A DNA stretch of 64,000 nucleotides, from assembly GCF_004363725.1 (NCBI RefSeq), contig NZ_SNZF01000002.1, forward strand, positions 207,169-271,168, given 5' to 3'. Shown one piece after another: positions 10,425 to 21,737 of this stretch. The first letter of the stretch is position 1; each line of letters starts with the position of its first letter. The translations under genes were made by a program, and so were the position numbers. This stretch comes from Aquamicrobium defluvii (GTDB lineage: Bacteria > Pseudomonadota > Alphaproteobacteria > Rhizobiales > Rhizobiaceae). Under the pieces are notes generated by a model. That model saw only the letters and a program-made list of their open reading frames with translations. It did not search any database and was not told the origin of the DNA.

Positions 10425-11405
10425 ATGCCGGGGGGGCTGGCTTTTTCAAGAAGAACGCTCGATATCGATGCCAGGTCCGAAACGGATCGCATTGTCGAAG
10501 CTTTGCGGAAACAGTTGCGCGGAGCCGTGCGGCGCCGCGGCCTGGTGCTCGGCCTTTCGGGCGGCATCGACTCCAGCGTCTGCGCCGCTCTTGCCGCGCG
10601 CGCGGTCGGCCCGAAGAACGTTTTCTGCCTGTTCATGCCCGAACATGATTCCGACCCGATCAGCCTGCATCTCGGCCGACTGGTGGCCGACACCTTCGGC
10701 CTCGATGGCACAGTCGAGGACATCGGGCCGACGCTGGCGGCAATGGGTTGCTACGAACGGCGCGACAGCTTCATCCGCGAAGTGGAGCCGGACTACGGGC
10801 CGGGCTGGAGCAACAAGATCGTGTTCGCCAATGCGCTCACCACCTCTGGCTTCAATATTTCCTCGCTCGTCGTGCGGAACCCACAAGGTGAAATCCGCAA
10901 GCACCGGCTGCCGGCGCATGTCTATCTCGGCATCGTGGCCGCCACCAACATGAAGCAGCGCACCCGCAAGCAGTTCGAGTATTACCATGCCGACCGGCTG
11001 AACTATGCCGTTGTCGGCACGCCAAACCTGCTGGAATACGATCAGGGCTTCTTCGTCAAGAACGGCGACGGCGCGGCCGACGTCAAGCCGATCGCCCATC
11101 TCTACAAGAGCCAGGTCTATCAGCTTGCCGAATATCTGGGCGTGCCGGAGGAGGTGCGCCGCCGCCCGCCGACCACCGACACCTATTCGCTGGCGCAAAC
11201 GCAGGAGGAGTTCTACTTCGCCCTGCCCTATGACCGGATGGATCTGTGTCTCTACGGGCTGAATCGCTGCATTGCGGCAGCGGAGGTGGCGAAGGCCGCC
11301 TCCCTGACCGAGGACGAGGTGAAGCTGGTGTGGTGCGACATTACCGCGAAACGCAAGGCAGCGCGCTATCTTCACCTGCCGCCGCAGACGGTGGTTCCGG
11401 TCTGA
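10425..11405 (+). CDS. NAD-synthase-like ATP-pyrophosphatase amide synthetase
   Basis: A 326-residue protein of the NadE fold: P-loop SGGIDSS at 45-51, then GTPNLLEYDQGFFVKNGDG and DVKPIAHLYKSQV, which match the NadE pattern GTxNxxE...GD...D..P...L.K. There is no nitrilase-type glutaminase domain, so ammonia must come from elsewhere, perhaps from the AsnB-like partner. NAD synthesis is the textbook role, but the position at the end of a carrier-protein operon suggests it amidates an intermediate of that pathway. It lies 3 bases after the ligase gene and is convergent with hutC, 7 bases away. Confidence 0.85.
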   Translation: MPGGLAFSRRTLDIDARSETDRIVEALRKQLRGAVRRRGLVLGLSGGIDSSVCAALAARAVGPKNVFCLFMPEHDSDPISLHLGRLVADTFGLDGTVEDIGPTLAAMGCYERRDSFIREVEPDYGPGWSNKIVFANALTTSGFNISSLVVRNPQGEIRKHRLPAHVYLGIVAATNMKQRTRKQFEYYHADRLNYAVVGTPNLLEYDQGFFVKNGDGAADVKPIAHLYKSQVYQLAEYLGVPEEVRRRPPTTDTYSLAQTQEEFYFALPYDRMDLCLYGLNRCIAAAEVAKAASLTEDEVKLVWCDITAKRKAARYLHLPPQTVVPV

Positions 11406-11412
11406 ATGAAGG

Positions 11413-12138
11413 TCAGGACGCCGGCGCGAAGCGCGCCACCAAAGTGTGGCTGTCGCCTGGATAGGTCAGCCGCACGAAGGTGACCGGGCCGGCATGGCTC
11501 CATGTTCGCCGCTCGACCACGAGGCAGGCCGCTCCCTTGGGCTGTTCGAGCAGGCGTGCCATGTCGGCGGAAGCCGTTATTGCCTGAATGCGATTTTCGG
11601 CGGCACTCCAGGGCACTTGCGCAATCAGCCAGCCACCCGGCGGATTCGCCGTGAAATCGGCCGCCGTCGCCTCCGGAACGACGCCGGCATTGATGCGGCG
11701 CTCCTCCACGCAGAACGGCTTGCCTCCGGCGCGATGCACGGCAAGCAGTTCGATCATGGGCGTGGCCTGCGCCAGCTCCATCAGCCGCCGATCTTCGGCG
11801 TTCGAAGGTCGCGTCTTGCGCGAAACGAGGCTGTAGCCGTAAGGCATGCCGAGCGATTTCACCTCGGCCTCGATGTCGTGAAGCTCCAGCACGGCGGACT
11901 GCGCGCGCGGCCGGGTGACGAAGCTGCCTGCCTTGCGGTGGCGTTCGATCAGCCCCGCCTTGGCAAGCTGGGTCATGACCTTGTTCACCGTCATGCGCGA
12001 ACAGCCATAATGTTCGGCCAGATCGACCTCGAACGGCAGGCGGAAGCCCGGCGGCCATTCGCCGGACACGATGCGCCCCTCGATCTCGCTCAGGATCGTC
12101 TGGTGGAGGGTCGCATCCTTGCCGTTAGCCTTCGCCAC
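11413..12138 (-). CDS. hutC: Histidine utilization repressor, GntR family
   Basis: HutC represses hut genes and is released by urocanate. The protein has an N-terminal GntR winged helix (HQTILSEIEGRIVSGEWPPG, then YGCSRMTVNKVMTQLAKAGLI) and a C-terminal UTRA effector domain. The frame stays open far upstream into hutF, so the start must be chosen. GTG at 12138 (VAKANGKDATLHQ) has GAAGG about five bases upstream and gives 241 residues, normal for HutC; GTG at 12171 is an alternative. It lies 65 bases downstream of hutF and is probably co-transcribed with it. Confidence 0.92.
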   Translation of the reverse strand: MAKANGKDATLHQTILSEIEGRIVSGEWPPGFRLPFEVDLAEHYGCSRMTVNKVMTQLAKAGLIERHRKAGSFVTRPRAQSAVLELHDIEAEVKSLGMPYGYSLVSRKTRPSNAEDRRLMELAQATPMIELLAVHRAGGKPFCVEERRINAGVVPEATAADFTANPPGGWLIAQVPWSAAENRIQAITASADMARLLEQPKGAACLVVERRTWSHAGPVTFVRLTYPGDSHTLVARFAPAS

Positions 12139-12203
12139 TTTGCCTTCGCTCTTGTTGTGCCCGGCAATCACTAGCGTATTGGAATCCCGTTTCGCAACGC
12201 GCT

Positions 12204-13547
12204 CTACTCCGCGAGTTCCGCCATTACCTCTGCAAAACGCGCGGCAATCGCATCGCGCTTGCGGTGGCAGCCTGCCTCGACCTGCTTTGCTCCGCCCACC
12301 CATACGCTGTCGACGCCAATTCCGCGGGCGAAGACGAAATGGTCGAGCACCTTTTCCGCTGGCAGGTACCGCGTGGCAGAAAGGTCGAGCGCGAGAAGGT
12401 CGGCCGGACGACCGGCCTCGATGCCGCCGGTGGTGCCGAGCGCCTGCGCACCGCCCTTCAGCGCCTGCATATAGAGGTTCAGGCCGGTGGACTGGCCGGG
12501 ATCGGCCACCACGTTGCGCGAGCGACGCAAGAGGCGCTGCGAATATTCCAGCGTGCGCAGCTCCTCCTCCAGCGAGATCAGGATGTTGCTGTCCGAACCG
12601 ACGCCGAAGCGCCCGCCGGCGGCGAGAAAATCGGGAGCCTCGAACACGCCGTCGCCCAGATTGGCCTCGGTGATCGGGCAAAGCCCCGCCACCGCGCCGC
12701 TTTTTCCCATGCGCGCGGTTTCATCCGCGGTCATGTGGGTGGCGTGGATCAGGCACCAGCGATCATCGAGCTGCATGTTGTCGAGCAGCCATTCCACAGG
12801 GCGCTTGCCGGACCATGCGATGCAGTCCTCCACCTCCTTCACCTGCTCGGCGACATGGATGTGGACCGGCCCGCCGCTGGCGAAGGGAACGACCGCCCGC
12901 AACTCGTCAGGCGTCGCGGCGCGCAGGCTGTGCGGAGCAATGCCGAGAACCGCGCCGGGGAGGCCGGCAACGATCTCCTCCGAGCGCTCCATCAGCCGGG
13001 CGAAGGCGTCGACATCGTGGATGAAACGGCGCTGCCCCTCGATGGGCGCCGCGCCGCCGAAACCGGAATGGGCGTAGAACACCGGCAAGAGGGTGAGCGC
13101 GATGCCGGTTTCAGCGCTGGCGGCGCCAATGCGCGCGGCCATCTCGGCCGGATCGGCATAGTGCGAGCCGTCCTTGTCGTGATGCAGATAGTGGAATTCG
13201 CCGACCCGGCAGAAGCCCGCCTCCAGCATTTCCATGTAAAGCTGCGCCGCGACCGCCTCGACCTGCTCCGGCGTCATCGACAGGGCAACGCGATACATTT
13301 CGGTGCGCCAGCTCCAGAAGCTGTCGGCGCCCGGGCCACGCGTCTCGGCCAGACCAGCCATGGCCCGCTGGAAGGCATGGCTATGCAGATTGGGCATGGC
13401 GGGAACCACGAAGCGGTGGCGCTCATCGCCCGCCTGGACAGCCGCGCCCGTCTCCACACGTCCGATGCCTGAACCCGAAAAGGTGATGCGCACATCGCGC
13501 GCCAGACCCTCAGGCAAAAGCGCATGTTCAGCGTGGATGACGGCCAT
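12204..13547 (-). CDS. hutF: Formimidoylglutamate deiminase
   Basis: HutF converts N-formimino-L-glutamate to N-formyl-L-glutamate and ammonia, the fourth step of the five-step histidine pathway. The 447-residue amidohydrolase has metal-site motifs PNLHSHAFQRAM, VHIHVAEQ and LIHATHM. The start at ATG 13547 (MAVIHAEHAL) follows GGGAGATATTC, an appropriate ribosome site, whereas the longer open frame runs back into the divergent promoter. It works with HutG, present in the opposite operon. The presence of both hutF and hutG fixes the route as the deiminase branch. Confidence 0.95.
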   Translation of the reverse strand: MAVIHAEHALLPEGLARDVRITFSGSGIGRVETGAAVQAGDERHRFVVPAMPNLHSHAFQRAMAGLAETRGPGADSFWSWRTEMYRVALSMTPEQVEAVAAQLYMEMLEAGFCRVGEFHYLHHDKDGSHYADPAEMAARIGAASAETGIALTLLPVFYAHSGFGGAAPIEGQRRFIHDVDAFARLMERSEEIVAGLPGAVLGIAPHSLRAATPDELRAVVPFASGGPVHIHVAEQVKEVEDCIAWSGKRPVEWLLDNMQLDDRWCLIHATHMTADETARMGKSGAVAGLCPITEANLGDGVFEAPDFLAAGGRFGVGSDSNILISLEEELRTLEYSQRLLRRSRNVVADPGQSTGLNLYMQALKGGAQALGTTGGIEAGRPADLLALDLSATRYLPAEKVLDHFVFARGIGVDSVWVGGAKQVEAGCHRKRDAIAARFAEVMAELAE

Positions 13548-13615
13548 GAATATCTCCCGGATCGCTGCCGCCCGCTCGCGGGCTTGACTTTTCGGCTTGC
13601 GTCGATTTCGATTAA

Positions 13616-13623
13616 GTATATAC
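13616..13623. promoter_or_regulatory. Probable HutC operator core in the hutF/hutI divergent promoter
   Basis: GTATATAC lies in the 137-base divergent spacer within ATTAAGTATATACATAT. HutC operators known in Pseudomonas and Brucella are built on a GTATATAC core, and hutC is adjacent here. The assignment rests on that established motif; binding is inferred. Confidence 0.6.
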
Positions 13624-13684
13624 ATATCAGCAAGACGAAGCTTGCGCAATGCGCCAGTCAGAAAGCTCGTCAGGGAGATCACCG

Positions 13685-14911
13685 ATGGCAAAAGGCGACC
13701 GCATCTGGACCAATGCGCGGCTGGCGACGCTCGATCCCGGCCAGCCCGGGCTCGGCATCGTGGAGAAGGGCGCCATCGCCGCACGCGACGGCCGCATCCT
13801 GTTCGCCGGCCCGGCCGCCGACCTGCCTTCCGCCGCGCTTGCCGGTGCCGGGACCATCGATTGCGAGGGCCGCTGGATCACGCCCGGCCTGATCGACTGC
13901 CACACCCATCTGGTCCATGCCGGCAACCGGGCGCGCGAGTTCGAGATGCGGCTGGCCGGCGCTTCCTATGAGGAGATCGCGCGGGCCGGCGGCGGCATCG
14001 TCTCCTCCGTCACCAATGTGCGCGCCGCCGACGAGGACACGCTGATCCGCGAGAGCCTGCCGCGCCTCGACGCGCTGCTGGCCGAAGGCGTGACCACCGT
14101 CGAGATCAAGTCCGGCTACGGCCTCACGATAGCCGACGAGCTGAAGATGCTGCGTGCCGCCCGCGCCCTTGCCGGCAAGCGCGACGTGGCCGTCGCCACC
14201 ACCTGGCTCGGCGCGCATGCGACGCCTGCCGAATACAAGGGCCGCAACGGAGGTTTCCTGCGCGAAGTGGTGCTGCCGGGGCTGGAAGCCGCCCATGCCG
14301 AGGGTCTTGTCGATGCCGTGGACGGCTTCTGCGAAGGCATCGCTTTCTCGCCCGACGAAATGAGGCTGGTGTTCGACGCCGCGCAGAAGCTCGGCCTCAG
14401 GGTCAAGCTGCATGCTGACCAGCTCTCCAACCTGCATGGTGCCGCCCTTGCCGCTTCCTATGGCGCACTGTCGGCAGACCATCTGGAATATACGGACGAC
14501 GAGGGTGCCGCCGCCATGGCAAGGACCGGCACGGTCGCGGTGCTGCTGCCGGGCGCCTTCTACTTCATTCGCGAGACGAAAAAGCCGCCGGTCGAGCTGT
14601 TCCGCAAGCACGGAACCCATATCGCGCTCGCCACCGACAACAATCCCGGCACCTCGCCGCTGACCTCGCTGCTGCTCACCATGAACATGGGCGCGACGCT
14701 GTTTGCGCTGACCGTGGAAGAGTGCATTGTCGGCATCACCCGCGAGGCGGCGCGCGCGCTCGGCAGGCTGGATACCGTCGGCACGCTGGAAGCCGGCAAG
14801 CAGGCGGACCTCGCCATCTGGGACATCACCGAGCCGGCCGAGCTCGTCTACCGCATCGGCTTCAACCCGCTGCATGCCCGCATCCGCGCCGGCCGCGACG
14901 CCACGATCTGA
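13685..14911 (+). CDS. hutI: Imidazolonepropionase
   Basis: HutI hydrolyses 4-imidazolone-5-propanoate to N-formimino-L-glutamate. It is a 408-residue cytosolic amidohydrolase with [19 protein letters not shown] (metal and substrate site), KLHADQLSN and [14 protein letters not shown] at 13685 follows GGGAGATCACCG; an upstream in-frame start at 13649 has no better site. It is the first gene of a hutI-H-G-U-D operon divergent from hutF-hutC, with the HutC-type operator between. Confidence 0.96.
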   Translation: MAKGDRIWTNARLATLDPGQPGLGIVEKGAIAARDGRILFAGPAADLPSAALAGAGTIDCEGRWITPGLIDCHTHLVHAGNRAREFEMRLAGASYEEIARAGGGIVSSVTNVRAADEDTLIRESLPRLDALLAEGVTTVEIKSGYGLTIADELKMLRAARALAGKRDVAVATTWLGAHATPAEYKGRNGGFLREVVLPGLEAAHAEGLVDAVDGFCEGIAFSPDEMRLVFDAAQKLGLRVKLHADQLSNLHGAALAASYGALSADHLEYTDDEGAAAMARTGTVAVLLPGAFYFIRETKKPPVELFRKHGTHIALATDNNPGTSPLTSLLLTMNMGATLFALTVEECIVGITREAARALGRLDTVGTLEAGKQADLAIWDITEPAELVYRIGFNPLHARIRAGRDATI

Positions 14912-14933
14912 ACCCCTCCCGGAGGAAACCAGC

Positions 14934-16469
14934 ATGACCATCACGCTTCATCCCGGTTCCGTGCCGCTGGCCGATCTGGCCGCGATCTTCTGGACTGGCG
15001 AGAACGCCGTCCTCGACCGCAGCTTCGATTCCCGCATCGAGAAGGCGGCGGCCCGCATCGCCGCCATCGCCGCCGGCAACGAGCCGGTCTATGGCGTCAA
15101 CACCGGCTTCGGCAAGCTCGCCTCGATCAAGATCGACGCCGCCGACACCGCCACCCTCCAGCGCAACCTCATCCTGTCGCATTGCTGCGGCGTCGGGGCG
15201 CCGCTGCCGGAAAACATCGTGCGGCTGATCATGGCGCTGAAGCTCGTCTCGCTGGGGCGCGGTGCATCCGGCGTGCGGCTGGAGCTGGTGCGCCTGATCG
15301 AGGGCATGCTGGAAAAGGGCGTGGTGCCGCTGATCCCTGAAAAGGGCTCGGTCGGGGCGTCCGGCGACCTTGCCCCGCTCGCGCATTTCGCCGCCGTCAT
15401 GATGGGCGAAGGCGAAGCCTTCTATCAGGGCGAGCAGCTTTCGGGCCGTGCGGCGCTGGAGCGCGCCGGCTTGCAGCCGGTCGTGCTCGCTGCCAAGGAA
15501 GGTCTGGCGCTGATCAACGGCACCCAGGCCTCGACCGCGCTGGCGCTGGCCGGCCTGTTCCGCGCCCACCGCGCCGCGCAGGCGGCGCTGATCACCGGCG
15601 CGCTTTCCACCGACGCGGCCATGGGCTCCTCCGCCCCCTTCACCGCCGACATCCACACGCTGCGCGGCCACAGGGGCCAGATCGACACGGCGGCGGCACT
15701 CCGCGCCCTGCTCGACGGCTCGGTCATCCGCCAGAGCCATATCGACGGCGACGAGCGCGTGCAGGACCCCTACTGCATCCGCTGCCAGCCGCAGGTCGAC
15801 GGTGCCTGCCTCGACCTGCTGCGCCAGGTCGGCCGCACGCTGGAGATCGAGGCCAACGCCGTCACCGACAACCCGCTGGTGCTGTCCGACGACAGTGTCG
15901 TCTCGGGCGGCAATTTCCACGCCGAGCCGGTGGCCTTCGCCGCCGACCAGATCGCGCTCGCCGTCTGCGAGATCGGGGCGATTGCCCAGCGCCGCATCGC
16001 GCTTCTGGTCGATCCGGCGCTTTCCTACGGCCTGCCGCCCTTCCTCGCCCGCAATCCGGGCCTCAACTCCGGTCTGATGATCGCCGAAGTGACCTCCGCT
16101 GCGCTGATGAGCGAGAACAAGCAGATGTCACATCCGGCCTCGGTGGATTCCACGCCGACCTCGGCCAATCAGGAAGACCACGTTTCCATGGCCTGCCACG
16201 GCGCGCGCCGCCTGTTGCAGATGACGGAGAACCTGTTCAGCATCATCGGCATCGAGGCGCTGGCCGGCGCGCAGGGCGTGGAGCTGCGCGGCCCGCTGAC
16301 CACCAGCCCCGAATTGCAGAAGGCGATTGCCTGCCTGCGCGCCGCCGTTCCGGCGCTGGAAAACGACCGCTACATGGCGCCCGATCTTGCCGTTGCGGCC
16401 AAGCTGGTCGCCGACGGCTCGCTGACCGCCAGCGTCTCGGCCGGCCTGCTGCCCGCTCTGGAGGGCTGA
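14934..16469 (+). CDS. hutH: Histidine ammonia-lyase
   Basis: HutH removes ammonia from L-histidine to give urocanate, the first step and source of the HutC inducer. It has 511 residues, the usual length. The self-forming MIO cofactor triad Ala-Ser-Gly is at 142-144 in [17 protein letters not shown] 14934 follows GGAGGAAACCAGC, a strong ribosome site, 22 bases after hutI; the longer open frame overlapping hutI is discarded. Confidence 0.97.
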   Translation: MTITLHPGSVPLADLAAIFWTGENAVLDRSFDSRIEKAAARIAAIAAGNEPVYGVNTGFGKLASIKIDAADTATLQRNLILSHCCGVGAPLPENIVRLIMALKLVSLGRGASGVRLELVRLIEGMLEKGVVPLIPEKGSVGASGDLAPLAHFAAVMMGEGEAFYQGEQLSGRAALERAGLQPVVLAAKEGLALINGTQASTALALAGLFRAHRAAQAALITGALSTDAAMGSSAPFTADIHTLRGHRGQIDTAAALRALLDGSVIRQSHIDGDERVQDPYCIRCQPQVDGACLDLLRQVGRTLEIEANAVTDNPLVLSDDSVVSGGNFHAEPVAFAADQIALAVCEIGAIAQRRIALLVDPALSYGLPPFLARNPGLNSGLMIAEVTSAALMSENKQMSHPASVDSTPTSANQEDHVSMACHGARRLLQMTENLFSIIGIEALAGAQGVELRGPLTTSPELQKAIACLRAAVPALENDRYMAPDLAVAAKLVADGSLTASVSAGLLPALEG

Positions 16470-16470
16470 G

Positions 16471-17274
16471 ATGGCCGCTGTGTTCGAAGTCCGCCAGGGC
16501 ACGTCGCCGGTCATTCTGGGCCTGCCGCATACCGGCACCGACGTGCCGGACGACATCAGGGGGCGCCTGAACGACAACGGTCTATTGCTCGCCGACACCG
16601 ACTGGCACATTCACAAGCTCTATGACGGGCTGCTCGACAACGTCACCACGGTGCGCGCCACCTTCCACCGCTATTGCATCGATGCCAATCGCGATCCGGC
16701 GGGCGCGAGCCTCTATCCCGGCCAGAACACCACCTCGCTGATCCCCGAGACCGACTTCGACGGCGTTTCGATCTGGAAAGAAGGCCAGGCTCCGACCGAA
16801 GCCGACACCGCCGACCGCATCGCGCGCTTCCACAAGCCCTATCACGATGCGCTTGCGGCCGAGATCGCGCGGGTGAAGGCGATCCATGGCGTGGCCATCC
16901 TCTACGATTGCCATTCCATCCGCTCGCATATCCCCTTCCTGTTCGAGGGCAAGCTGCCGGACTTCAACATCGGCACCGACATGGGAAGAACGTGCGACCC
17001 GGCGATCGAAGCCGCAGCCGTCGAGATCGCGCGCAAGGCGGAAGGCTACAGCTCGATCCTGAACGGCCGCTTCAAGGGGGGCTGGACGACGCGCCACTAT
17101 GGCAGGCCGGAAACGGGCGTCCACGCCATCCAGATGGAGCTTGCCCAATCCACCCATCTCGCCGCCGAGACAGTGCCCTTCGACTACGACGAAACGAAAG
17201 CCGCGCGCCTGCGCGTGCCTTTGAAAGCCATTCTCGAACGCATCGAACAGGTCGCGTTCGGGCTTAAACGCTGA
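16471..17274 (+). CDS. hutG: N-formylglutamate deformylase
   Basis: HutG hydrolyses N-formyl-L-glutamate to glutamate and formate, the last step of the HutF route. It has 267 residues. Family motifs [10 protein letters not shown] at the N-terminus, [15 protein letters not shown], and [16 protein letters not shown] with metal-site His/Asp residues are visible. It starts one base after the hutH stop, indicating translational coupling. Confidence 0.96.
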   Translation: MAAVFEVRQGTSPVILGLPHTGTDVPDDIRGRLNDNGLLLADTDWHIHKLYDGLLDNVTTVRATFHRYCIDANRDPAGASLYPGQNTTSLIPETDFDGVSIWKEGQAPTEADTADRIARFHKPYHDALAAEIARVKAIHGVAILYDCHSIRSHIPFLFEGKLPDFNIGTDMGRTCDPAIEAAAVEIARKAEGYSSILNGRFKGGWTTRHYGRPETGVHAIQMELAQSTHLAAETVPFDYDETKAARLRVPLKAILERIEQVAFGLKR

Positions 17275-17287
17275 GAGGACCCCAACC

Positions 17288-18961
<1,674 letters not shown>

Positions 18962-18969
18962 GGCAGGCC

Positions 18970-19548
18970 ATGAAGATCGCGCGCCGCGCCGGCCACAAGC
19001 GCATGGCATGGAAGAACGGGCAGGGCCTCACCGAAGAGGTGGCGGCCTTTCCGGCGGGCAGCGACACCGACAGTTTCGACTGGCGGCTGTCGATCGCCCA
19101 TGTCGGTGCCGACGGGCCCTTTTCGGTGTTCGCCGGCATCGACCGCACCATCGCCCTGCTCGACGGTGCTGGCCTGGCGCTCGATCTGCCCGAAGGGAAA
19201 GCCGTCGAGCTGAAGCCCGGCGGTTCGCCCTTCTCCTTTTCAGGCGACTGGGAAATCTCCAGCCGCAATCTCGGCGGGCCCACCGTCGACCTCAACATCA
19301 TGACACGGCGCGGGCGCTGCACCCATGAGATGCGGCGCCTGACGCTGGCTCCCGCAGAAACATTCCCGCCCTCTGGCACCCAGCCGGGCTTCGGCTGGGT
19401 GGTGTTCAATTCCCCTGCCAACATCGAAGCGGACGGTCAGGAACTCGCCATCGAACGCTTCGACGCCATCGCGCTCGAAGCGGGCGAAAGCGTCATCAAC
19501 CGCGCGGCGGCCGCCGAAATCCTGCACATCTCCATCGCGCAGGGCTGA
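18970..19548 (+). CDS. hutD: HutD/Ves family protein
   Basis: A 192-residue cupin-fold protein of the HutD/Ves family (MAWKNGQGLTEEVAAFP at the N-terminus; WRLSIAHVGADGPFSVFAGIDRT). HutD is often the last gene of hut operons and has been proposed to set an upper limit on pathway activity; its biochemical reaction is not established. ATG 18970 is 8 bases after hutU. It is convergent with the winged-helix regulator at 19566. Confidence 0.9.
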   Translation: MKIARRAGHKRMAWKNGQGLTEEVAAFPAGSDTDSFDWRLSIAHVGADGPFSVFAGIDRTIALLDGAGLALDLPEGKAVELKPGGSPFSFSGDWEISSRNLGGPTVDLNIMTRRGRCTHEMRRLTLAPAETFPPSGTQPGFGWVVFNSPANIEADGQELAIERFDAIALEAGESVINRAAAAEILHISIAQG

Positions 19549-19565
19549 GCGGCCGCCAGCCTCCG

Positions 19566-19940
19566 CTATTTCATCAGCGCTGCCGGCGATCTGTAAAGAC
19601 GCCGCAGCGTGCCGACCATCTCGTCGAAGGACTTGTCCATCTCGACGCAGGTGCGCGAGGTGGGGCGCAGATAGGTCGAGCGGCCATCGCGCTGCCGATA
19701 CAGAAACTCCATTCCTTCCAGCTCGCGCACCTTGCGATGCACGGTCGACAGCGGCAGGTCCAGCACATTGGCAATGGCCGAGAGATCATAGAGCCGGCCC
19801 TGATTTTCCCCGGCAATCACCGTACGGATGATCAGCGCATGCAGCGGGCCGCCCCACATGCCCGTCTCGATCGCATAGAAGCGGTTGAGACATTCGATGA
19901 TCTGCGTCTGCACAATGGTGCGGATCTGTTGTTCTTCCAC
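19566..19940 (-). CDS. Winged-helix transcriptional regulator
   Basis: A 124-residue DNA-binding protein. The helix-turn-helix is visible as LYDLSAIANVLDLPLSTVHRKVRELEG, followed by a wing with RQRDGRSTYLRPT, resembling MarR/IclR-type regulators. GTG 19940 (VEEQQIRTIV) follows AGAAGGAG by seven bases, the best site; an ATG at 19988 in the same frame lacks one. It is divergent from the SQR-like operon, 139 bases away, and probably controls it. The effector is unknown. Confidence 0.75.
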   Translation of the reverse strand: MEEQQIRTIVQTQIIECLNRFYAIETGMWGGPLHALIIRTVIAGENQGRLYDLSAIANVLDLPLSTVHRKVRELEGMEFLYRQRDGRSTYLRPTSRTCVEMDKSFDEMVGTLRRLYRSPAALMK

Positions 19941-20079
19941 CGGCGGGCTCCTTCTGAGGCGAACATCATGCTTCCAGAATGGAAACATTGCCAGAACCGG
20001 CGCCGATTTTCCTGTGCTAGCCTCACCGTCGAGGAAACATGACAGCAGGCGCAGCAATGCCCGCCGGAGGGAGGCTTTC

Positions 20080-21270
20080 TTGACCAAGCATATACTTGTC
20101 GTCGGCGGCGGCATTGGCGGCACGATGACCGCCAACAGCATCGTGGCCAAGCTTTACCCGGAAGTGGCGCGCGGCGCTGTGAAAGTCACCCTGCTTTCGG
20201 ATTCGCCCTGGCACTATTACAAGCCGGCGTTCATGTACGTTGCCTTCGACATGTTCTTCGAGGGCGAGTTGCGCCGCAAGCAGCAATCCCTGCTGCGCCC
20301 GGAGATCGACTTTCGCGTCGACAAGGTGACCAGCTTCGACTTCGCGGGCTCGAAGGTGAAGACGCAAAGCGGCAAGACCATCGGCTACGACTACATCGTC
20401 GTTTCGACCGGCTGCCTGCCAGCGCCCGAACGCATTCCCGGCCTGAAGGAAGCGGGCGACTATTTCTACCAGCAGAAGCCGGCGCTTCAGATGGCTGAGA
20501 AACTGCGCAATTTCGAGAAAGGCCGCATCTTCATCACCGTGAACTTCCCGAAAACGCCGAACGTGCCGCACCAGTGCGGCATCGCCCCGGTGGAAACCAC
20601 GCTGATGCTCGATGAATATCTGCGCCGCAAGGGCGTGCGCGATCAGGTCGAGATCGTCTACACCTATCCGACCGTTTCCCAGCTTCTGCGCAACTGCCTG
20701 TTCCTGCAACAGGAGGTGTGCGAGGTGATGCCGGCGATCTTCGAAAGCAAGGGCATCAAGTACCAGCGCGGCTTCACGCTGGCCTCGGTCGACCCGGAGC
20801 GCAAGGTCGCCACCTCCGAGGAAGGCAAGGAGGAAGGCTTCGACCTGCTCATGTGCACGCCGCCGATCCGCGCTGTGGACGCGGTTCTGGAAAGCGGCGT
20901 CTCGCAAGCCGCCAACAACGAGGGCTGGCTGCCCACCAACCGCCAGACGCTTCAGCTCGAAGGCTTCCCCAACGCCTATGTGATGGGCGACACGGTGGAC
21001 CTGCCGATCTCCAAGGCGGGCGGCTCCTGCCACAACCAGTGCCCGGTCGTCGTCAACAACATCGCCGGCGACCTGCGCCTCGGACGCACCGTGGACATGT
21101 ATGACGGCAAGGTGCAGGCGGTGGCCCAGATGGGCCTCGAGGCCGGTATGCCGCTCTGGTACGACTATGACGAGGATGTGCATCCGACGCCGCCGACCAA
21201 GGTGGGCGGGCTGCTGCGCAAGGCGTTCAATCGCGGCATCTACTGGTCTGTCGCGCGCGGCATCATCTGA
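20080..21270 (+). CDS. Sulfide:quinone oxidoreductase-like FAD protein
   Basis: A 396-residue flavoprotein of the SQR/FCSD superfamily. The dinucleotide motif ILVVGGGIGGTMTAN is at the N-terminus, the FAD-binding NAYVMGDTVDLPIS near residue 305, and cysteines occur in STGCLPAPERIPG, HQCGIAPVE and CHNQCPVVVNN. A TTG at 20080 starts the protein: GGAGGGAGGC precedes it and the glycine motif follows at the normal distance. The next genes encode DUF1641 and a SufU-like scaffold, a combination often seen with SQR-type enzymes. Whether the substrate is sulfide or another persulfide donor is not shown. Confidence 0.85.
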   Translation: MTKHILVVGGGIGGTMTANSIVAKLYPEVARGAVKVTLLSDSPWHYYKPAFMYVAFDMFFEGELRRKQQSLLRPEIDFRVDKVTSFDFAGSKVKTQSGKTIGYDYIVVSTGCLPAPERIPGLKEAGDYFYQQKPALQMAEKLRNFEKGRIFITVNFPKTPNVPHQCGIAPVETTLMLDEYLRRKGVRDQVEIVYTYPTVSQLLRNCLFLQQEVCEVMPAIFESKGIKYQRGFTLASVDPERKVATSEEGKEEGFDLLMCTPPIRAVDAVLESGVSQAANNEGWLPTNRQTLQLEGFPNAYVMGDTVDLPISKAGGSCHNQCPVVVNNIAGDLRLGRTVDMYDGKVQAVAQMGLEAGMPLWYDYDEDVHPTPPTKVGGLLRKAFNRGIYWSVARGII

Positions 21271-21311
21271 ACATCGAAAAACGATTTGCAGCCTCTGGGG
21301 AGGACATCACC

Positions 21312-21737
21312 TTGAACGCATCCGGTCCGGATACCCACGCCACCCTGCCCGAAACCGCCACAGCGCTCTCGCCGCTGCTGGACGAAGCGACGGAACGCGG
21401 CCTGAAGGAACTTGTGGAAAAGGTCGCGCCGCTCATTCAGGGCAAGCGCTTCCACAATGTCGTGGACCTGCTTTCGCTGGCCTCCGACGGCGTCGACATG
21501 TTCGACGACGCCATGGTCCAGAAACTGATGAAGGCTTACGAGGAATCCATCGGCACCGCCTGGGCCCTCGGCAATGCCGCACGCTACGCACAGAATCAGG
21601 CGGCGACCCTGCCTGTGCCGACGCTGTTCGGCCTGCTGCGCACTGCCGGCAACGAGGATGTGCGGCGCGGCCTGCATTTTCTGCTGCAGTTCCTTGCCGT
21701 GCTCGGCCGGCAGATGAACAACGACGTGGAGGAATGA
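21312..21737 (+). CDS. DUF1641 family protein
   Basis: A 141-residue mostly helical protein of the DUF1641 family. Family members sit next to SQR-like flavoproteins and formate-dehydrogenase-type proteins; no activity is established. TTG 21312 is preceded by GGGGAGG. No membrane segment is obvious, although the C-terminal region HFLLQFLAVLGRQM is hydrophobic. Its stop overlaps the next gene's start (ATGA), so the two are translationally coupled. Confidence 0.75.
   Translation: MNASGPDTHATLPETATALSPLLDEATERGLKELVEKVAPLIQGKRFHNVVDLLSLASDGVDMFDDAMVQKLMKAYEESIGTAWALGNAARYAQNQAATLPVPTLFGLLRTAGNEDVRRGLHFLLQFLAVLGRQMNNDVEE

Noticed and set aside
20080..21270. A sox-type sulfur oxidation cluster
   Set aside because: No sox genes occur; only the flavoprotein, DUF1641 and scaffold-like protein are here.
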